From: Desulforhabdus amnigena
GTDB taxonomy: Bacteria; Desulfobacterota; Syntrophobacteria; Syntrophobacterales; Syntrophobacteraceae
NCBI RefSeq assembly: GCF_027925305.1
Contig: NZ_BSDR01000001.1
Coordinates: forward strand, 2,259,001 to 2,323,000
Direction of reading: 5' to 3'
DNA length: 64,000 nt
The notes under the pieces were generated by a model. It saw nothing but the letters and a program-made list of their open reading frames with translations. It was not told the DNA's origin and did not search any database. This document shows, in pieces, positions 18,277-25,969 of this stretch (its first letter is position 1; each line of letters opens with the position of its first letter). Position numbers and translations under genes: made by a program.

Positions 18277-18342
18277 GAACCACGGAGACACGGAGGGCAC
18301 GGAGAAAGACCTTCAAATGAAATCTCCGTATTCTCCGTGGTC
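18277..18342. repeat. Family A palindromic repeat, copy 3
   Basis: GAACCACGGAGACACGGAG and the complement TCTCCGTATTCTCCGTGGTC. It continues through GTGACAATGTCGCAT into the family B repeat beginning at 18361. The same tail follows copy 5 at 59525. Confidence 0.85.
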
Positions 18343-18423
18343 AATGTGACAATGTCGCATTAAGAGCCTATCCGAAAACCTACCTCGGCAGCGGCCCCCC
18401 CCTTTAATTCCCCCCTCGAGGGG

Positions 18424-19844
18424 ATTGGCGTCAGGTTAAGAATGTTTTCCTTCCATTCTGAAGACTTACATTTAAATGTGTCCATCAGTTAAATGAGGTC
18501 TTCAGAAGGAGGAAAAACAAATGAAGGACAGCCAATTGATTCCTGTTGAAAACATGGACATTAAACTCGATGACGCAACTCTTTTGCTCAAAGCCAAAGA
18601 AACTGGCTTCATGAAGCGCATCAGAAAGTTTAATCCATTCGATTTCATAAAGGCTCTCTGCCTTATGACTCTCTACAGCACAGTCAGTCTTGAAGTATTT
18701 GCCACAATTCTGGGGTTTGTTGCAGGCTCTTGCATCTCAAAGCAATCCCTCTGGGAGAGGATAACCCCCAAATGTGTTGCTTTTGTGCGCTCAGTGCTCA
18801 TGTCACTCATGTTTAGAGCATCCAGCCTGGAACCTCTCACAGCCAAAGGGGCATTCAGTCGTTTCAAGAGGGTTCTCCTCCAGGACAGCACTACCATTAA
18901 CCTGCCCGAGAGTCTGGTTCGTTTCTTCCCCGGCTCAGGTAATCAGACGGGAAAGGTGCAAGCAATCATGAAAATTCAAGTCATCCATGATTTGCTCTCG
19001 CAGACTTGCCTTCATTTTGGGTTAAGTGGTTTTAGAAGAAACGATCAGAAAGCCTCTGCCGATATTCTTAACTTTGCCAGGCCAGGGGATCTTGTCATCC
19101 GAGATCTTGGCTATTTCGTTCTCAACATATTTAGATTATTTACCCGTCAAGGAATCTACTTCCTTACTCCCTATCAGCATAATGTTAATTATTATACAGA
19201 AGATGGAGAAAGACTCGATCTCCTTAAACTTCTCAAAAAACATCCTATTGTGGATACCATGATTGTAGCAGGAGCTACGGAGAGACTGCCGGTTAGACTC
19301 GTAGCCTCCCCTGTGCCTGCAAACATTGCCCAGATAAGGCGAAGAAAGCTCCTCAAGAAGGACAGAAGGTCCAATCCTACGAAAGAGCAACTCGAACTCC
19401 TTGGATGGGATATATTCCTCAGCAATGTTGGGGAGGATATCTGGGATAGCCTGACTGCATGCAGAATCTATGGCATCCGTTGGAGAATAGAGATTCTCTT
19501 TAAAGCATGGAAGAGTCACTTCCACCTCAACTCTTTGCCCCAGAAGGGGAGCAAGAGCTATATCGAGCTTCTTGTCTACTCAAGGCTTGTCTTCATCACT
19601 CTCTTTCAGTCTTTCTTTGCAGAATTCAGCGCATATGCTTATGCCACTGAGGGCAAACATCTCAGTCTTTTGAAATTTGCTCAGTTTATCCAAGAACATA
19701 TCTGGGCTCTTATCCTTTTATTCCACTCATCTCAGATGCCAAATCTTTTCCTTGAACAGCTACTCAGGCATTGTGCCTATGAATCACGTCATGAAAGGAA
19801 AAACTACCATGAAAAACTCTCTAATTTCTTAACCTGACGCCAAT
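18424..19844 (+). mobile_element. IS4-family insertion sequence, complete, about 1421 bp
   Basis: The terminal inverted repeat ATTGGCGTCAGGTTAAGAA is at 18424 with its complement ending at 19844. It is flanked by CCCCTCGAGGGG on both sides (18412-18423 and 19845-19856), read as a 12-bp target duplication. Because the target is itself palindromic, the exact boundary could shift by a few bases. 10-13 bp duplications are normal for IS4. Confidence 0.88.
18521..19837 (+). CDS. IS4-family transposase
   Basis: A 438-residue DDE transposase. The first Asp is in LLQDSTTINLPESL, the second in LVIRDLGYF, and the IS4 signature Y-x2-R-x3-E-x6-K is in YGIRWRIEILFKAWK. It has an AGGAGG-like ribosome binding site. 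The frame is intact and the ends are well preserved, so the element may be active. It separates two dynamin-like GTPase genes that would otherwise be neighbours, and it points against their direction of transcription. Confidence 0.92.
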   Translation: MKDSQLIPVENMDIKLDDATLLLKAKETGFMKRIRKFNPFDFIKALCLMTLYSTVSLEVFATILGFVAGSCISKQSLWERITPKCVAFVRSVLMSLMFRASSLEPLTAKGAFSRFKRVLLQDSTTINLPESLVRFFPGSGNQTGKVQAIMKIQVIHDLLSQTCLHFGLSGFRRNDQKASADILNFARPGDLVIRDLGYFVLNIFRLFTRQGIYFLTPYQHNVNYYTEDGERLDLLKLLKKHPIVDTMIVAGATERLPVRLVASPVPANIAQIRRRKLLKKDRRSNPTKEQLELLGWDIFLSNVGEDIWDSLTACRIYGIRWRIEILFKAWKSHFHLNSLPQKGSKSYIELLVYSRLVFITLFQSFFAEFSAYAYATEGKHLSLLKFAQFIQEHIWALILLFHSSQMPNLFLEQLLRHCAYESRHERKNYHEKLSNFLT

Positions 19845-19904
19845 CCCCTCGAGGGGGGACCAAGGGGGGTGTCGCAAAGTTCACAGGTGGTTTCCGGATA
19901 GGTT

Positions 19905-21659
19905 CTAAGAATCCCCCCAAAGATCTTTCTCCAGATTCCGCAATCCCTGTATCGTTTCATCTGAAGTCATAAGGGATTCCAGGCAACCCGCGTAGCGCTC
20001 TTTTTGCCGGCGGACCACGGAGATCAAGCCCTCCTGATATCTTTTTCCCAATTCACGGGCGATCTTCTGGAGCTCCCGGTAGGCAAACAGTTCCACAGCC
20101 CCTTTCGTTACGAAAGGGGCAATGGCGGAATCCAAAACGGCTTCCATGATGCTGATCCCTCCCCCGATGGCGGTTTCGAGAGCGAGGATCAGCCCTCCCC
20201 AGAGGATGGATGTGGAATATATCCCCCATTCCTTGCTCTTGGGAATCCCCCGGGCCAGATCCTGGAAAGTGCGTTCCAGCCAGCCGACGAGTTCATCCTG
20301 CTCTTCCTCGACCGCTTTTCCGATCTCCTCGTCCGTCAGAGCGACGCCCTCCGCCCGAAGGTGTTCGAAAAGAGGCGCTGTCGGATCGGCAGGCGAAAGC
20401 TTTTCCAGCACGGACCGGTTGAAATTCTCTATGGCTGCGTGGATCGGCAGCAGGTCGATTCTCCCGCGAATCCTCGCCAGCGCCTCTTCGCGCGATTCCT
20501 GAGCCCGCTCGCCCACGATCCCCAGGAAGCGAAGGGGCATACGAATGATGTCGGAAATGAAGCGGCGGGGTTTCCTCAACAAGTCGTACTCGGCAAACGT
20601 ATCACGAACCTGCCGCTGAAGGTATGCCCGGGTCTCTTCATTGAGATGCTCCTCCTGTTTTTCATGAAGGACCCGGCACGCCGACCGGAAGAAAACATCC
20701 AACCGGTCCAGCCATCCCTGGGCTGCAAGCCTTTCATTCTTCAGGTGATCGAGCAGAAGCCGGAATTCTTCTTTCCCCTTCTCCCGGTCTCTTTTTCTTT
20801 CCTCCCGGAGAAGATTCAATCCGTTCTGCCTGGAGAGTGCCTGGAAAAATACTCTCCGGAATTCGGAGAACCCCGGCTCTTCGAGAATCTTCGCCGATAT
20901 ATCGGAACGCAGATAGGGCAAGACATGGAATCGATCCCCGGACAGTTCGACGCCCTGCTCCCGGAAAACTGCCAGTACATCCCCGGGAATGGAGTCCTCC
21001 TGTGCTTTGTTGAGGAGAAGGAAATAAGATTTTGCATCCTTCCGGATGCGTCCCAGGAATTGAAATGGAACATCATCCGCATACTTTTCCTGGCTTGTCA
21101 CGAACACGACCACATGAGCCAGGAGATAGAGTTCCTCCACCATACGGCGGTTTTGCAGCTCCAGGCTGTCCAGATCGGGAGTATCTACAAGGACAAGATG
21201 CGCAAGATCCTCTCTCGAGTGTTCAGCGATCAGCAACCTGCCGGCGGAGCCCGTCGAAGCGGCGGCACCGGCAGGACCCTGCCGAACCCTTCGGATTTCC
21301 ATGGAATCGAAGGGAAACCCTTTCTCTATGAGCGCATCTCGATGAACATACGCGATGGGGCCATACGTCTTGGGCCTTTCCACCCCCGTTTCACTCAGAT
21401 GCTTTCCACAGATGGCGTTGAAGAGAGTGGATTTCCCCGTGCCGGTTCCCCCGATGAAAACCACCCAGACCACCCCTGTGGAGCTCTTGTAATGGAAGGC
21501 TGCGGCCTTCCGGGGAATTTCCTTCACCAACCGCAGGACTTCCCCTGCGGAAGGAGTCAATCCGGGGCATTGCACCTTATCCCAGAGTGACGGACCGGGA
21601 GAGATCGTTGTACGCATTTTGGATTCCAGCGATTTATCGAGTGACGGCATCGGCTTCAC
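19905..21659 (-). CDS. Dynamin-like GTPase with C-terminal membrane segment (2)
   Basis: Up to 584 residues. The start is uncertain between the GTG at 21659 and ATGs at 21650 and 21617, of which only the last avoids the upstream gene. The G domain has P-loop GGTGTGKST (about 70-78), DTPDLDS as the G3 box and NKAQ where NKxD is expected, an atypical G4. A helical stalk of Glu/Arg-rich coils follows, then a Gly-rich hydrophobic segment (STSILWGGLILALETAIGGG and following) and a basic tail. It is distantly related to the GTPase at 16461. Its stop codon lies in the family B repeat. Confidence 0.75.
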   Translation of the reverse strand: MKPMPSLDKSLESKMRTTISPGPSLWDKVQCPGLTPSAGEVLRLVKEIPRKAAAFHYKSSTGVVWVVFIGGTGTGKSTLFNAICGKHLSETGVERPKTYGPIAYVHRDALIEKGFPFDSMEIRRVRQGPAGAAASTGSAGRLLIAEHSREDLAHLVLVDTPDLDSLELQNRRMVEELYLLAHVVVFVTSQEKYADDVPFQFLGRIRKDAKSYFLLLNKAQEDSIPGDVLAVFREQGVELSGDRFHVLPYLRSDISAKILEEPGFSEFRRVFFQALSRQNGLNLLREERKRDREKGKEEFRLLLDHLKNERLAAQGWLDRLDVFFRSACRVLHEKQEEHLNEETRAYLQRQVRDTFAEYDLLRKPRRFISDIIRMPLRFLGIVGERAQESREEALARIRGRIDLLPIHAAIENFNRSVLEKLSPADPTAPLFEHLRAEGVALTDEEIGKAVEEEQDELVGWLERTFQDLARGIPKSKEWGIYSTSILWGGLILALETAIGGGISIMEAVLDSAIAPFVTKGAVELFAYRELQKIARELGKRYQEGLISVVRRQKERYAGCLESLMTSDETIQGLRNLEKDLWGDS

Positions 21660-22629
21660 TTCGCGGGTTTGCCCTCAAATCCTCGGGCAGGGTTTTGGAA
21701 AGGGGCTGATAGAGGGAAAAGAGCCAGTCTCCCCTGGAAGTTCTCAAAAGCCACCTGGAGAGCAAAGCGCCTGGAAATCTCTTCTGCTCCTCGACTTCAT
21801 CCAGACTGAGGAAATGTTTCTGCAGGCGAAACCATCGTTTGTAGAGCAGGTGAATCGCCGTGGAGGTGATCACCACCCTCAGGGGGGTGAACCTGCGAAT
21901 GCCGGGAACACGAACAGCATAAGCGGGGCCCGTCCAAACCAATCTTTCCTTGTTCCCCTTCTGCTCTTCCCAGAAAGTATTCCATGAAAAGGGCAAGAAT
22001 CGAGACATCGCCCATGGCGTATCCTTGGCGAAAAAGCACTTGATTCTGAAGAACACGGCGGAAAAGAGCATTCGCAACGTCCGGAAGATCAGAGGCATCA
22101 CCAGCAGGATGATGCCGAGACACACCAAGGTGAGGAAAAAGCTCAAGACGGGGTGAGCCAGACAAAGGTATGCAAAACCGACGGCCCCGACATCCTCCCC
22201 AAGGCTGATCAGGATATTGGAGAAGGGTTCCGGGCTCGTGTTGACGATCAGGCGGGTCCCGGCCTTCGTAATGTGAGCGGCGGAAGCCAGACTCGCGCCC
22301 AGCATGAAAACGATTACTTCCAGGGCGGGAGAAGCCTCCCCCACCTGCATCACCGCCAGCATAGCCCCTCCCAGGGGGCGAATCAGGGTATGAATGGAAT
22401 CCCACAGGGTATCCAGCCCGGGAATCTTGTCGGCGAAAAATTCAAGCAGATAGAGAAACACCGCAATGAATATCACCACATCGTTGCCGAGCACGCTCAG
22501 TTCCGGCGGAAGCCCATGGACGAGATTGAATTTACTGCAGAAACCCACCACGGCGACCGTCGCATAGAGGTTGATCCCAGAAATAAAAGAGAGTCCGAAA
22601 AGCGAACCGAGTTTTGCAATGATTTCCAT
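21634..22629 (-). CDS. DUF4126 integral membrane protein
   Basis: 331 residues from the ATG at 22629 (GGGAG five bases upstream); the frame is open further upstream but only through a family E repeat. The N-terminal two thirds match DUF4126: GLSFISGINLYATVAVVG, then LEFFADKIPGLDTLWDSIHTLIRPLGGA and several TM helices (about six). A basic cytoplasmic tail of about 110 residues follows. Function unknown. It overlaps the start region of the dynamin-like gene by up to 26 bp, so the two are probably translated together, which makes it a candidate membrane partner of the GTPases. Confidence 0.8.
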   Translation of the reverse strand: MEIIAKLGSLFGLSFISGINLYATVAVVGFCSKFNLVHGLPPELSVLGNDVVIFIAVFLYLLEFFADKIPGLDTLWDSIHTLIRPLGGAMLAVMQVGEASPALEVIVFMLGASLASAAHITKAGTRLIVNTSPEPFSNILISLGEDVGAVGFAYLCLAHPVLSFFLTLVCLGIILLVMPLIFRTLRMLFSAVFFRIKCFFAKDTPWAMSRFLPFSWNTFWEEQKGNKERLVWTGPAYAVRVPGIRRFTPLRVVITSTAIHLLYKRWFRLQKHFLSLDEVEEQKRFPGALLSRWLLRTSRGDWLFSLYQPLSKTLPEDLRANPRSEADAVTR

Positions 22630-22639
22630 TTTAACTCCC

Positions 22640-22770
22640 ATGACCGGAACGGTCATAACGAAAAATGAAAAAGGCAAAGAGATGCAAGCCAATATGGAAA
22701 GCAGAAAACGCTCTTGAAAAGCGATGTTATCATGAGCCATGAACCATGAGCCATGAGCCTTTTTTCATAT
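22640..22770 (-). repeat. Family E element, copy 3, upstream of the DUF4126 gene
   Basis: Read on the minus strand: ATGAAAAAAGGCTCATGG, three further 7-bp units, GATAACATCGCTTTTCAAGA, a central stretch, then the palindrome TGACCGTTCCGGTCA, just upstream of the start codon at 22629. It is nearly identical over about 130 bp to 28022-28165, which is not followed by a gene. Confidence 0.9.
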
Positions 22771-22854
22771 AAATTTCCTATAAATTGGATTTATCTGTCA
22801 TAAATATGAAATTTTGCCTGTTCTGGCAAGGCTTGGAAGAGTGCAAATCGCAGT

Positions 22855-22882
22855 TTGACATGTTTTACAATCGTATAATATA
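22855..22882 (+). promoter_or_regulatory. Possible promoter for the yhaM-holB-ricT-metG run
   Basis: TTGACA at 22855-22860 is followed by TATAAT at 22874-22879 (13 bp spacing) or TAATAT at 22876-22881 (15 bp). Both boxes look good but the spacing is short of the usual 17. Between it and the first gene, 22907-22955 holds an inverted repeat, CCGTTCACCGC...GCGGTGAACGG, in a family A-like repeat. Confidence 0.35.
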
Positions 22883-22990
22883 GGAGAAGGGTTCAAATCG
22901 TAACCGTTCACCGCACAGAGCGCGCAGGCCGCGGAGAAAAATGGCGGTGAACGGAATACTCAAAAATTACAGACAGGTAAAGCGAGAAGC

Positions 22991-24037
22991 GTGGCGAAAA
23001 TATTCATAGCGGACATACAACCCAGTCAGGAAGTGGCCACTTCATTTGTCCTCACTGACAAGCAAATCCGGACGGCGCGCAACGGGACGAACTTTCTTAC
23101 CCTGAAGCTCGTCGACAGGACGGGAGAAATCACCGGACGCGTTTGGGAAAAAGCCGATGAGGTCGCCAGGACCATCAGCACCGGGAGCGCCGTTTTTGTC
23201 AATGGCCGCAGTGAAACATTCCGCGATGAACTGCAGCTCCAGGTGCAGCAGATTTTCCCCATTCCCGCGACGGAAGTGGATCCTGCGGATTTTCTGCCCG
23301 TATGCCCCGTGGACCCTGAAATCCTCCTGGAGAAGCTCAAGAAAATCGTCGGCAAGATCAAGAGGCGTTCCCTCGTTCAGCTCATGCGCCAGATCTTGAG
23401 GGACCGTGAACTCATGGAACGCTTCAAACTCGCCCCCGCGGCCAAGTCCATGCACCACGCCTATCTCGGCGGCCTGCTGGAACACACGGCCGCCGTAGCG
23501 GAACTTGCCTCCCGCATCAGTGAACACTATCCCGGTCTCGACCGGGACCTTTTGATTGTCGGCGCAATCCTCCACGATATCGGAAAAATCGAAGAGTTCG
23601 TCTACGACCTGAGCATCGATTATTCTCACTCGGGGCGTTTACTGGGGCATATGATCCTGGGGGTTCAAATCCTGGAAGAAAAGCTTTCCACCCTGAAGAA
23701 TTTTCCCGGAGAGGAAGCGTTGCTGCTCAAGCACCTGATCCTGAGTCACCACGGAGACGCGCAATTCGGAGCGGTGAAGCTGCCCATGACGCGCGAAGCC
23801 TTTGTCCTCCATTTTGCCGACGACCTGGACGCAAAAATGAACACCCTGACTCGAATCATGGAAGATTGTAAAAACGGGGACGAAACCTGGACCGCTTACC
23901 AGCCCCTCTTCGACCGCTTCTTTTTTCGCGGACTGCCTTCGAACGAGGGGGAAACGCCCATGAGCTGTCCGGAATCCGAAGAGGAAAAAGGCGTGCAGTT
24001 GAGCATCTGGCCTCAAGAGAGGAGGAATCCGAGTTGA
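22991..24037 (+). CDS. YhaM-like 3'-5' exoribonuclease (OB fold plus HD domain)
   Basis: 348 residues from a GTG start. An N-terminal OB-fold nucleic-acid domain (LTLKLVDRTGEITGRVWEKAD) covers about residues 15-95. An HD phosphohydrolase domain follows from about 155: HHAYLGGLLEHT, then AILHDIGKIEEF with the HD pair, and LILSHHG. Architecture and length match YhaM, which shortens RNA 3' ends with Mn2+. It begins an operon-like run with holB, ricT and metG on the same strand. Confidence 0.85.
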   Translation: MAKIFIADIQPSQEVATSFVLTDKQIRTARNGTNFLTLKLVDRTGEITGRVWEKADEVARTISTGSAVFVNGRSETFRDELQLQVQQIFPIPATEVDPADFLPVCPVDPEILLEKLKKIVGKIKRRSLVQLMRQILRDRELMERFKLAPAAKSMHHAYLGGLLEHTAAVAELASRISEHYPGLDRDLLIVGAILHDIGKIEEFVYDLSIDYSHSGRLLGHMILGVQILEEKLSTLKNFPGEEALLLKHLILSHHGDAQFGAVKLPMTREAFVLHFADDLDAKMNTLTRIMEDCKNGDETWTAYQPLFDRFFFRGLPSNEGETPMSCPESEEEKGVQLSIWPQERRNPS

Positions 24038-24122
24038 GGGACCCCATCGACTCCATCGACAACACCGGTGCCGATACCGTGTCGCGCCCGCGAAAGCCGT
24101 CATTTCCCTTGAAAGTATTTCT

Positions 24123-25154
24123 ATGTCGTTAGAAGACATCCCCGGCCAACCTCGCACGAAGCGTTTCCTCAAGCGGCTTTTACGAAGCGGCAATGTGCCT
24201 CATGCCCTGCTTTTCAGCGGAATGGCGGGAATCGGCAAAACCGCCATGGCCCGGGAACTGGCCAAGCTCCTCAACTGCCATCGTCCGCGGGAGTGGGACT
24301 GCTGCGACGAATGCCCTTCCTGCCGCAAATTGAACGCAGGCCATCACCCCGACCTGATATGGGTGAGCCGCGAGGGAACGTTCATAAAAATCGAACAAAT
24401 CCGGGATATTCAGGGACGCCTGCGTTTTCGCCCCTTCGAAGGCAAGTGGCGCGTTATCGTCCTGCAAAACGCCCAGGACCTCAAGGAAGAGGCGGCGAAT
24501 TCCCTTCTGAAGCTCCTGGAAGAACCTCCGAAGCAAAACGTCTTCATACTGACGGCCATCGAACCCCAGATGCTCCTGCCCACCCTCGTATCCCGCTGCT
24601 GCCATGTCCGTTTCCAGCCTCTTGAAGAAGCATGGATCGCACAACACCTTGTCACCACCCTTCAAATCCCCCCGCCTCGCGCCGCGGAACTGGCGCGCCT
24701 CTCGGACGGCAGCCTGGACCGGGCGCAGTGGCTCGCCGAAGAAAACCGCCTGGACCGTTGGAATGAAATACTGGAAAGGATTCAAAAACTTGAAACGCTC
24801 CCCATGATGGATTTTTTTTCGCTCATGAACCAGTGGGTCCAAAAAACAGATGACTTGGAGCAGGACATGGAATGGATTAAACTTTGGTTGCGGGACCTTA
24901 TTTGTTCCCGCCTGATGAGTGATCATCATCCCATCTTCCAAACGCATGAGACGTTTCATCGCAGAATCGGAAGTGTTAAGGTGAATTTTCTTTTTACATT
25001 ATACGATCAGATCGAGCAAGCCGTTCAGCACCTTCGTCAAAACGCCAACAAACAGCTTACGCTGGAAGGTGTGTGCTTAGCCATTAGGGATGGTTTATAT
25101 GGACAAGGTCATCGGAATTCGTTTTCGCCAGGGGGGCAAAATCTATCATTTTGA
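24123..25154 (+). CDS. holB: DNA polymerase III delta' subunit
   Basis: A 343-residue clamp-loader subunit. P-loop-like GMAGIGKTAMA, the zinc-binding CDECPSCRK with an earlier Cys in LLNCHRPREWDCC, the sensor-1 region with LKLLEEPPKQNVFILTA, and the arginine-finger SRC motif (LVSRCCHVRF) are present. It resembles HolB of other Proteobacteria, with a normal C-terminal helical domain. It starts 86 bp after the exoribonuclease gene. Its last 65 nt are read in another frame as the start of ricT, suggesting coupled translation. Confidence 0.9.
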   Translation: MSLEDIPGQPRTKRFLKRLLRSGNVPHALLFSGMAGIGKTAMARELAKLLNCHRPREWDCCDECPSCRKLNAGHHPDLIWVSREGTFIKIEQIRDIQGRLRFRPFEGKWRVIVLQNAQDLKEEAANSLLKLLEEPPKQNVFILTAIEPQMLLPTLVSRCCHVRFQPLEEAWIAQHLVTTLQIPPPRAAELARLSDGSLDRAQWLAEENRLDRWNEILERIQKLETLPMMDFFSLMNQWVQKTDDLEQDMEWIKLWLRDLICSRLMSDHHPIFQTHETFHRRIGSVKVNFLFTLYDQIEQAVQHLRQNANKQLTLEGVCLAIRDGLYGQGHRNSFSPGGQNLSF

Positions 25155-25893
25155 CCCGGGCGACTTTACATTCAAGCGGGACGACTACGTCATCGTCCAC
25201 ACGGAACAGGGCATGGGATTGGGAAGGGTTGTGGAGGGCCCTTTCCCCAGGGACCCTCGAGTACACCCCGCCGAAATCAAGAAGGTGGACCGGCCGGCCA
25301 CCGATGAGGAAATTCAGACACACCTGAGCAACACGGAGGTCGAAAGGGACGCTAAGAACTACTGCCTGGAAAGGATCGCCGCCCACAACCTGGCCATGAA
25401 CCTGGTGGATGTGGAGTATTTTTTCGACGGCAGCCGAATCATCTTCTACTTCACGGCAGAAGGACGTGTCGATTTCCGTGAACTTTTGAAGGACTTGGTG
25501 CGCAGGTTGAGGACGCGCGTGGAGCTCCGCCAGATCGGAATCCGAAACCAGGCCAAGATGGTCGGAGGGCTGGGAAACTGCGGCAGGCCGCTCTGCTGCT
25601 CCTCTTTTCTGAAAAATTTCCATGCCGTTTCCATAAAAATGGCCAAAGAACAGAATCTGAGCCTCAACCCCGCCAAGATTTCAGGAGCCTGCGGGCGCCT
25701 CATGTGCTGCCTGCAGTATGAATACGATACTTATAGAGAATACAAGAAGGACATGCCGAAACTTGGCAAGAAGATAGAGCTTCCCGAGGGGCGGGGCAAA
25801 GTGATCCGTCAGAATGTCATGGACAGGACCGTGACCGTCCTCCTGGAAGACGGGCGGGAAATCGAGAAAAAACTGGACAATCCGGAGAAATAA
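25090..25893 (+). CDS. ricT: PSP1-domain protein RicT (YaaT)
   Basis: 267 residues; an in-frame ATG at 25099 is an alternative start. The PSP1 C-terminal domain is clear, with cysteine pairs in GNCGRPLCCSSFL and GACGRLMCCLQYEYDTY. In Bacillus subtilis RicT these cysteines help bind [4Fe-4S] clusters of the RicA-RicF-RicT complex, which affects RNase Y-dependent mRNA processing. No RicA or RicF is visible here. The position after holB is the common one in bacteria (holB-yaaT), and the gene overlaps holB by 65 nt. Confidence 0.9.
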   Translation: MVYMDKVIGIRFRQGGKIYHFDPGDFTFKRDDYVIVHTEQGMGLGRVVEGPFPRDPRVHPAEIKKVDRPATDEEIQTHLSNTEVERDAKNYCLERIAAHNLAMNLVDVEYFFDGSRIIFYFTAEGRVDFRELLKDLVRRLRTRVELRQIGIRNQAKMVGGLGNCGRPLCCSSFLKNFHAVSIKMAKEQNLSLNPAKISGACGRLMCCLQYEYDTYREYKKDMPKLGKKIELPEGRGKVIRQNVMDRTVTVLLEDGREIEKKLDNPEK

Positions 25894-25969
25894 AATTCGG
25901 ATGAAGAGTGGCTGTTTCAAAGCAGCGCGTCTTGTCATCCATAGCTTACAAAAGAATGAAAGGATAAGG

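Larger units (their letters stand above)
18361..19909. repeat. Family B repeat split by an IS4 element
   Basis: The left half is 18361-18423 (TTAAGAGCCTATCCGAAAACC...CCCCTCGAGGGG). The right half is 19845-19909 (CCCCTCGAGGGGGGACCAAG...GGTTTCCGGATAGGTTCTAAG). Removing the IS and one 12-bp duplication restores a normal family B unit of about 115 bp. The right terminus provides the TAG stop codon (19905-19907 on the minus strand) of the upstream dynamin-like gene. Confidence 0.85.
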
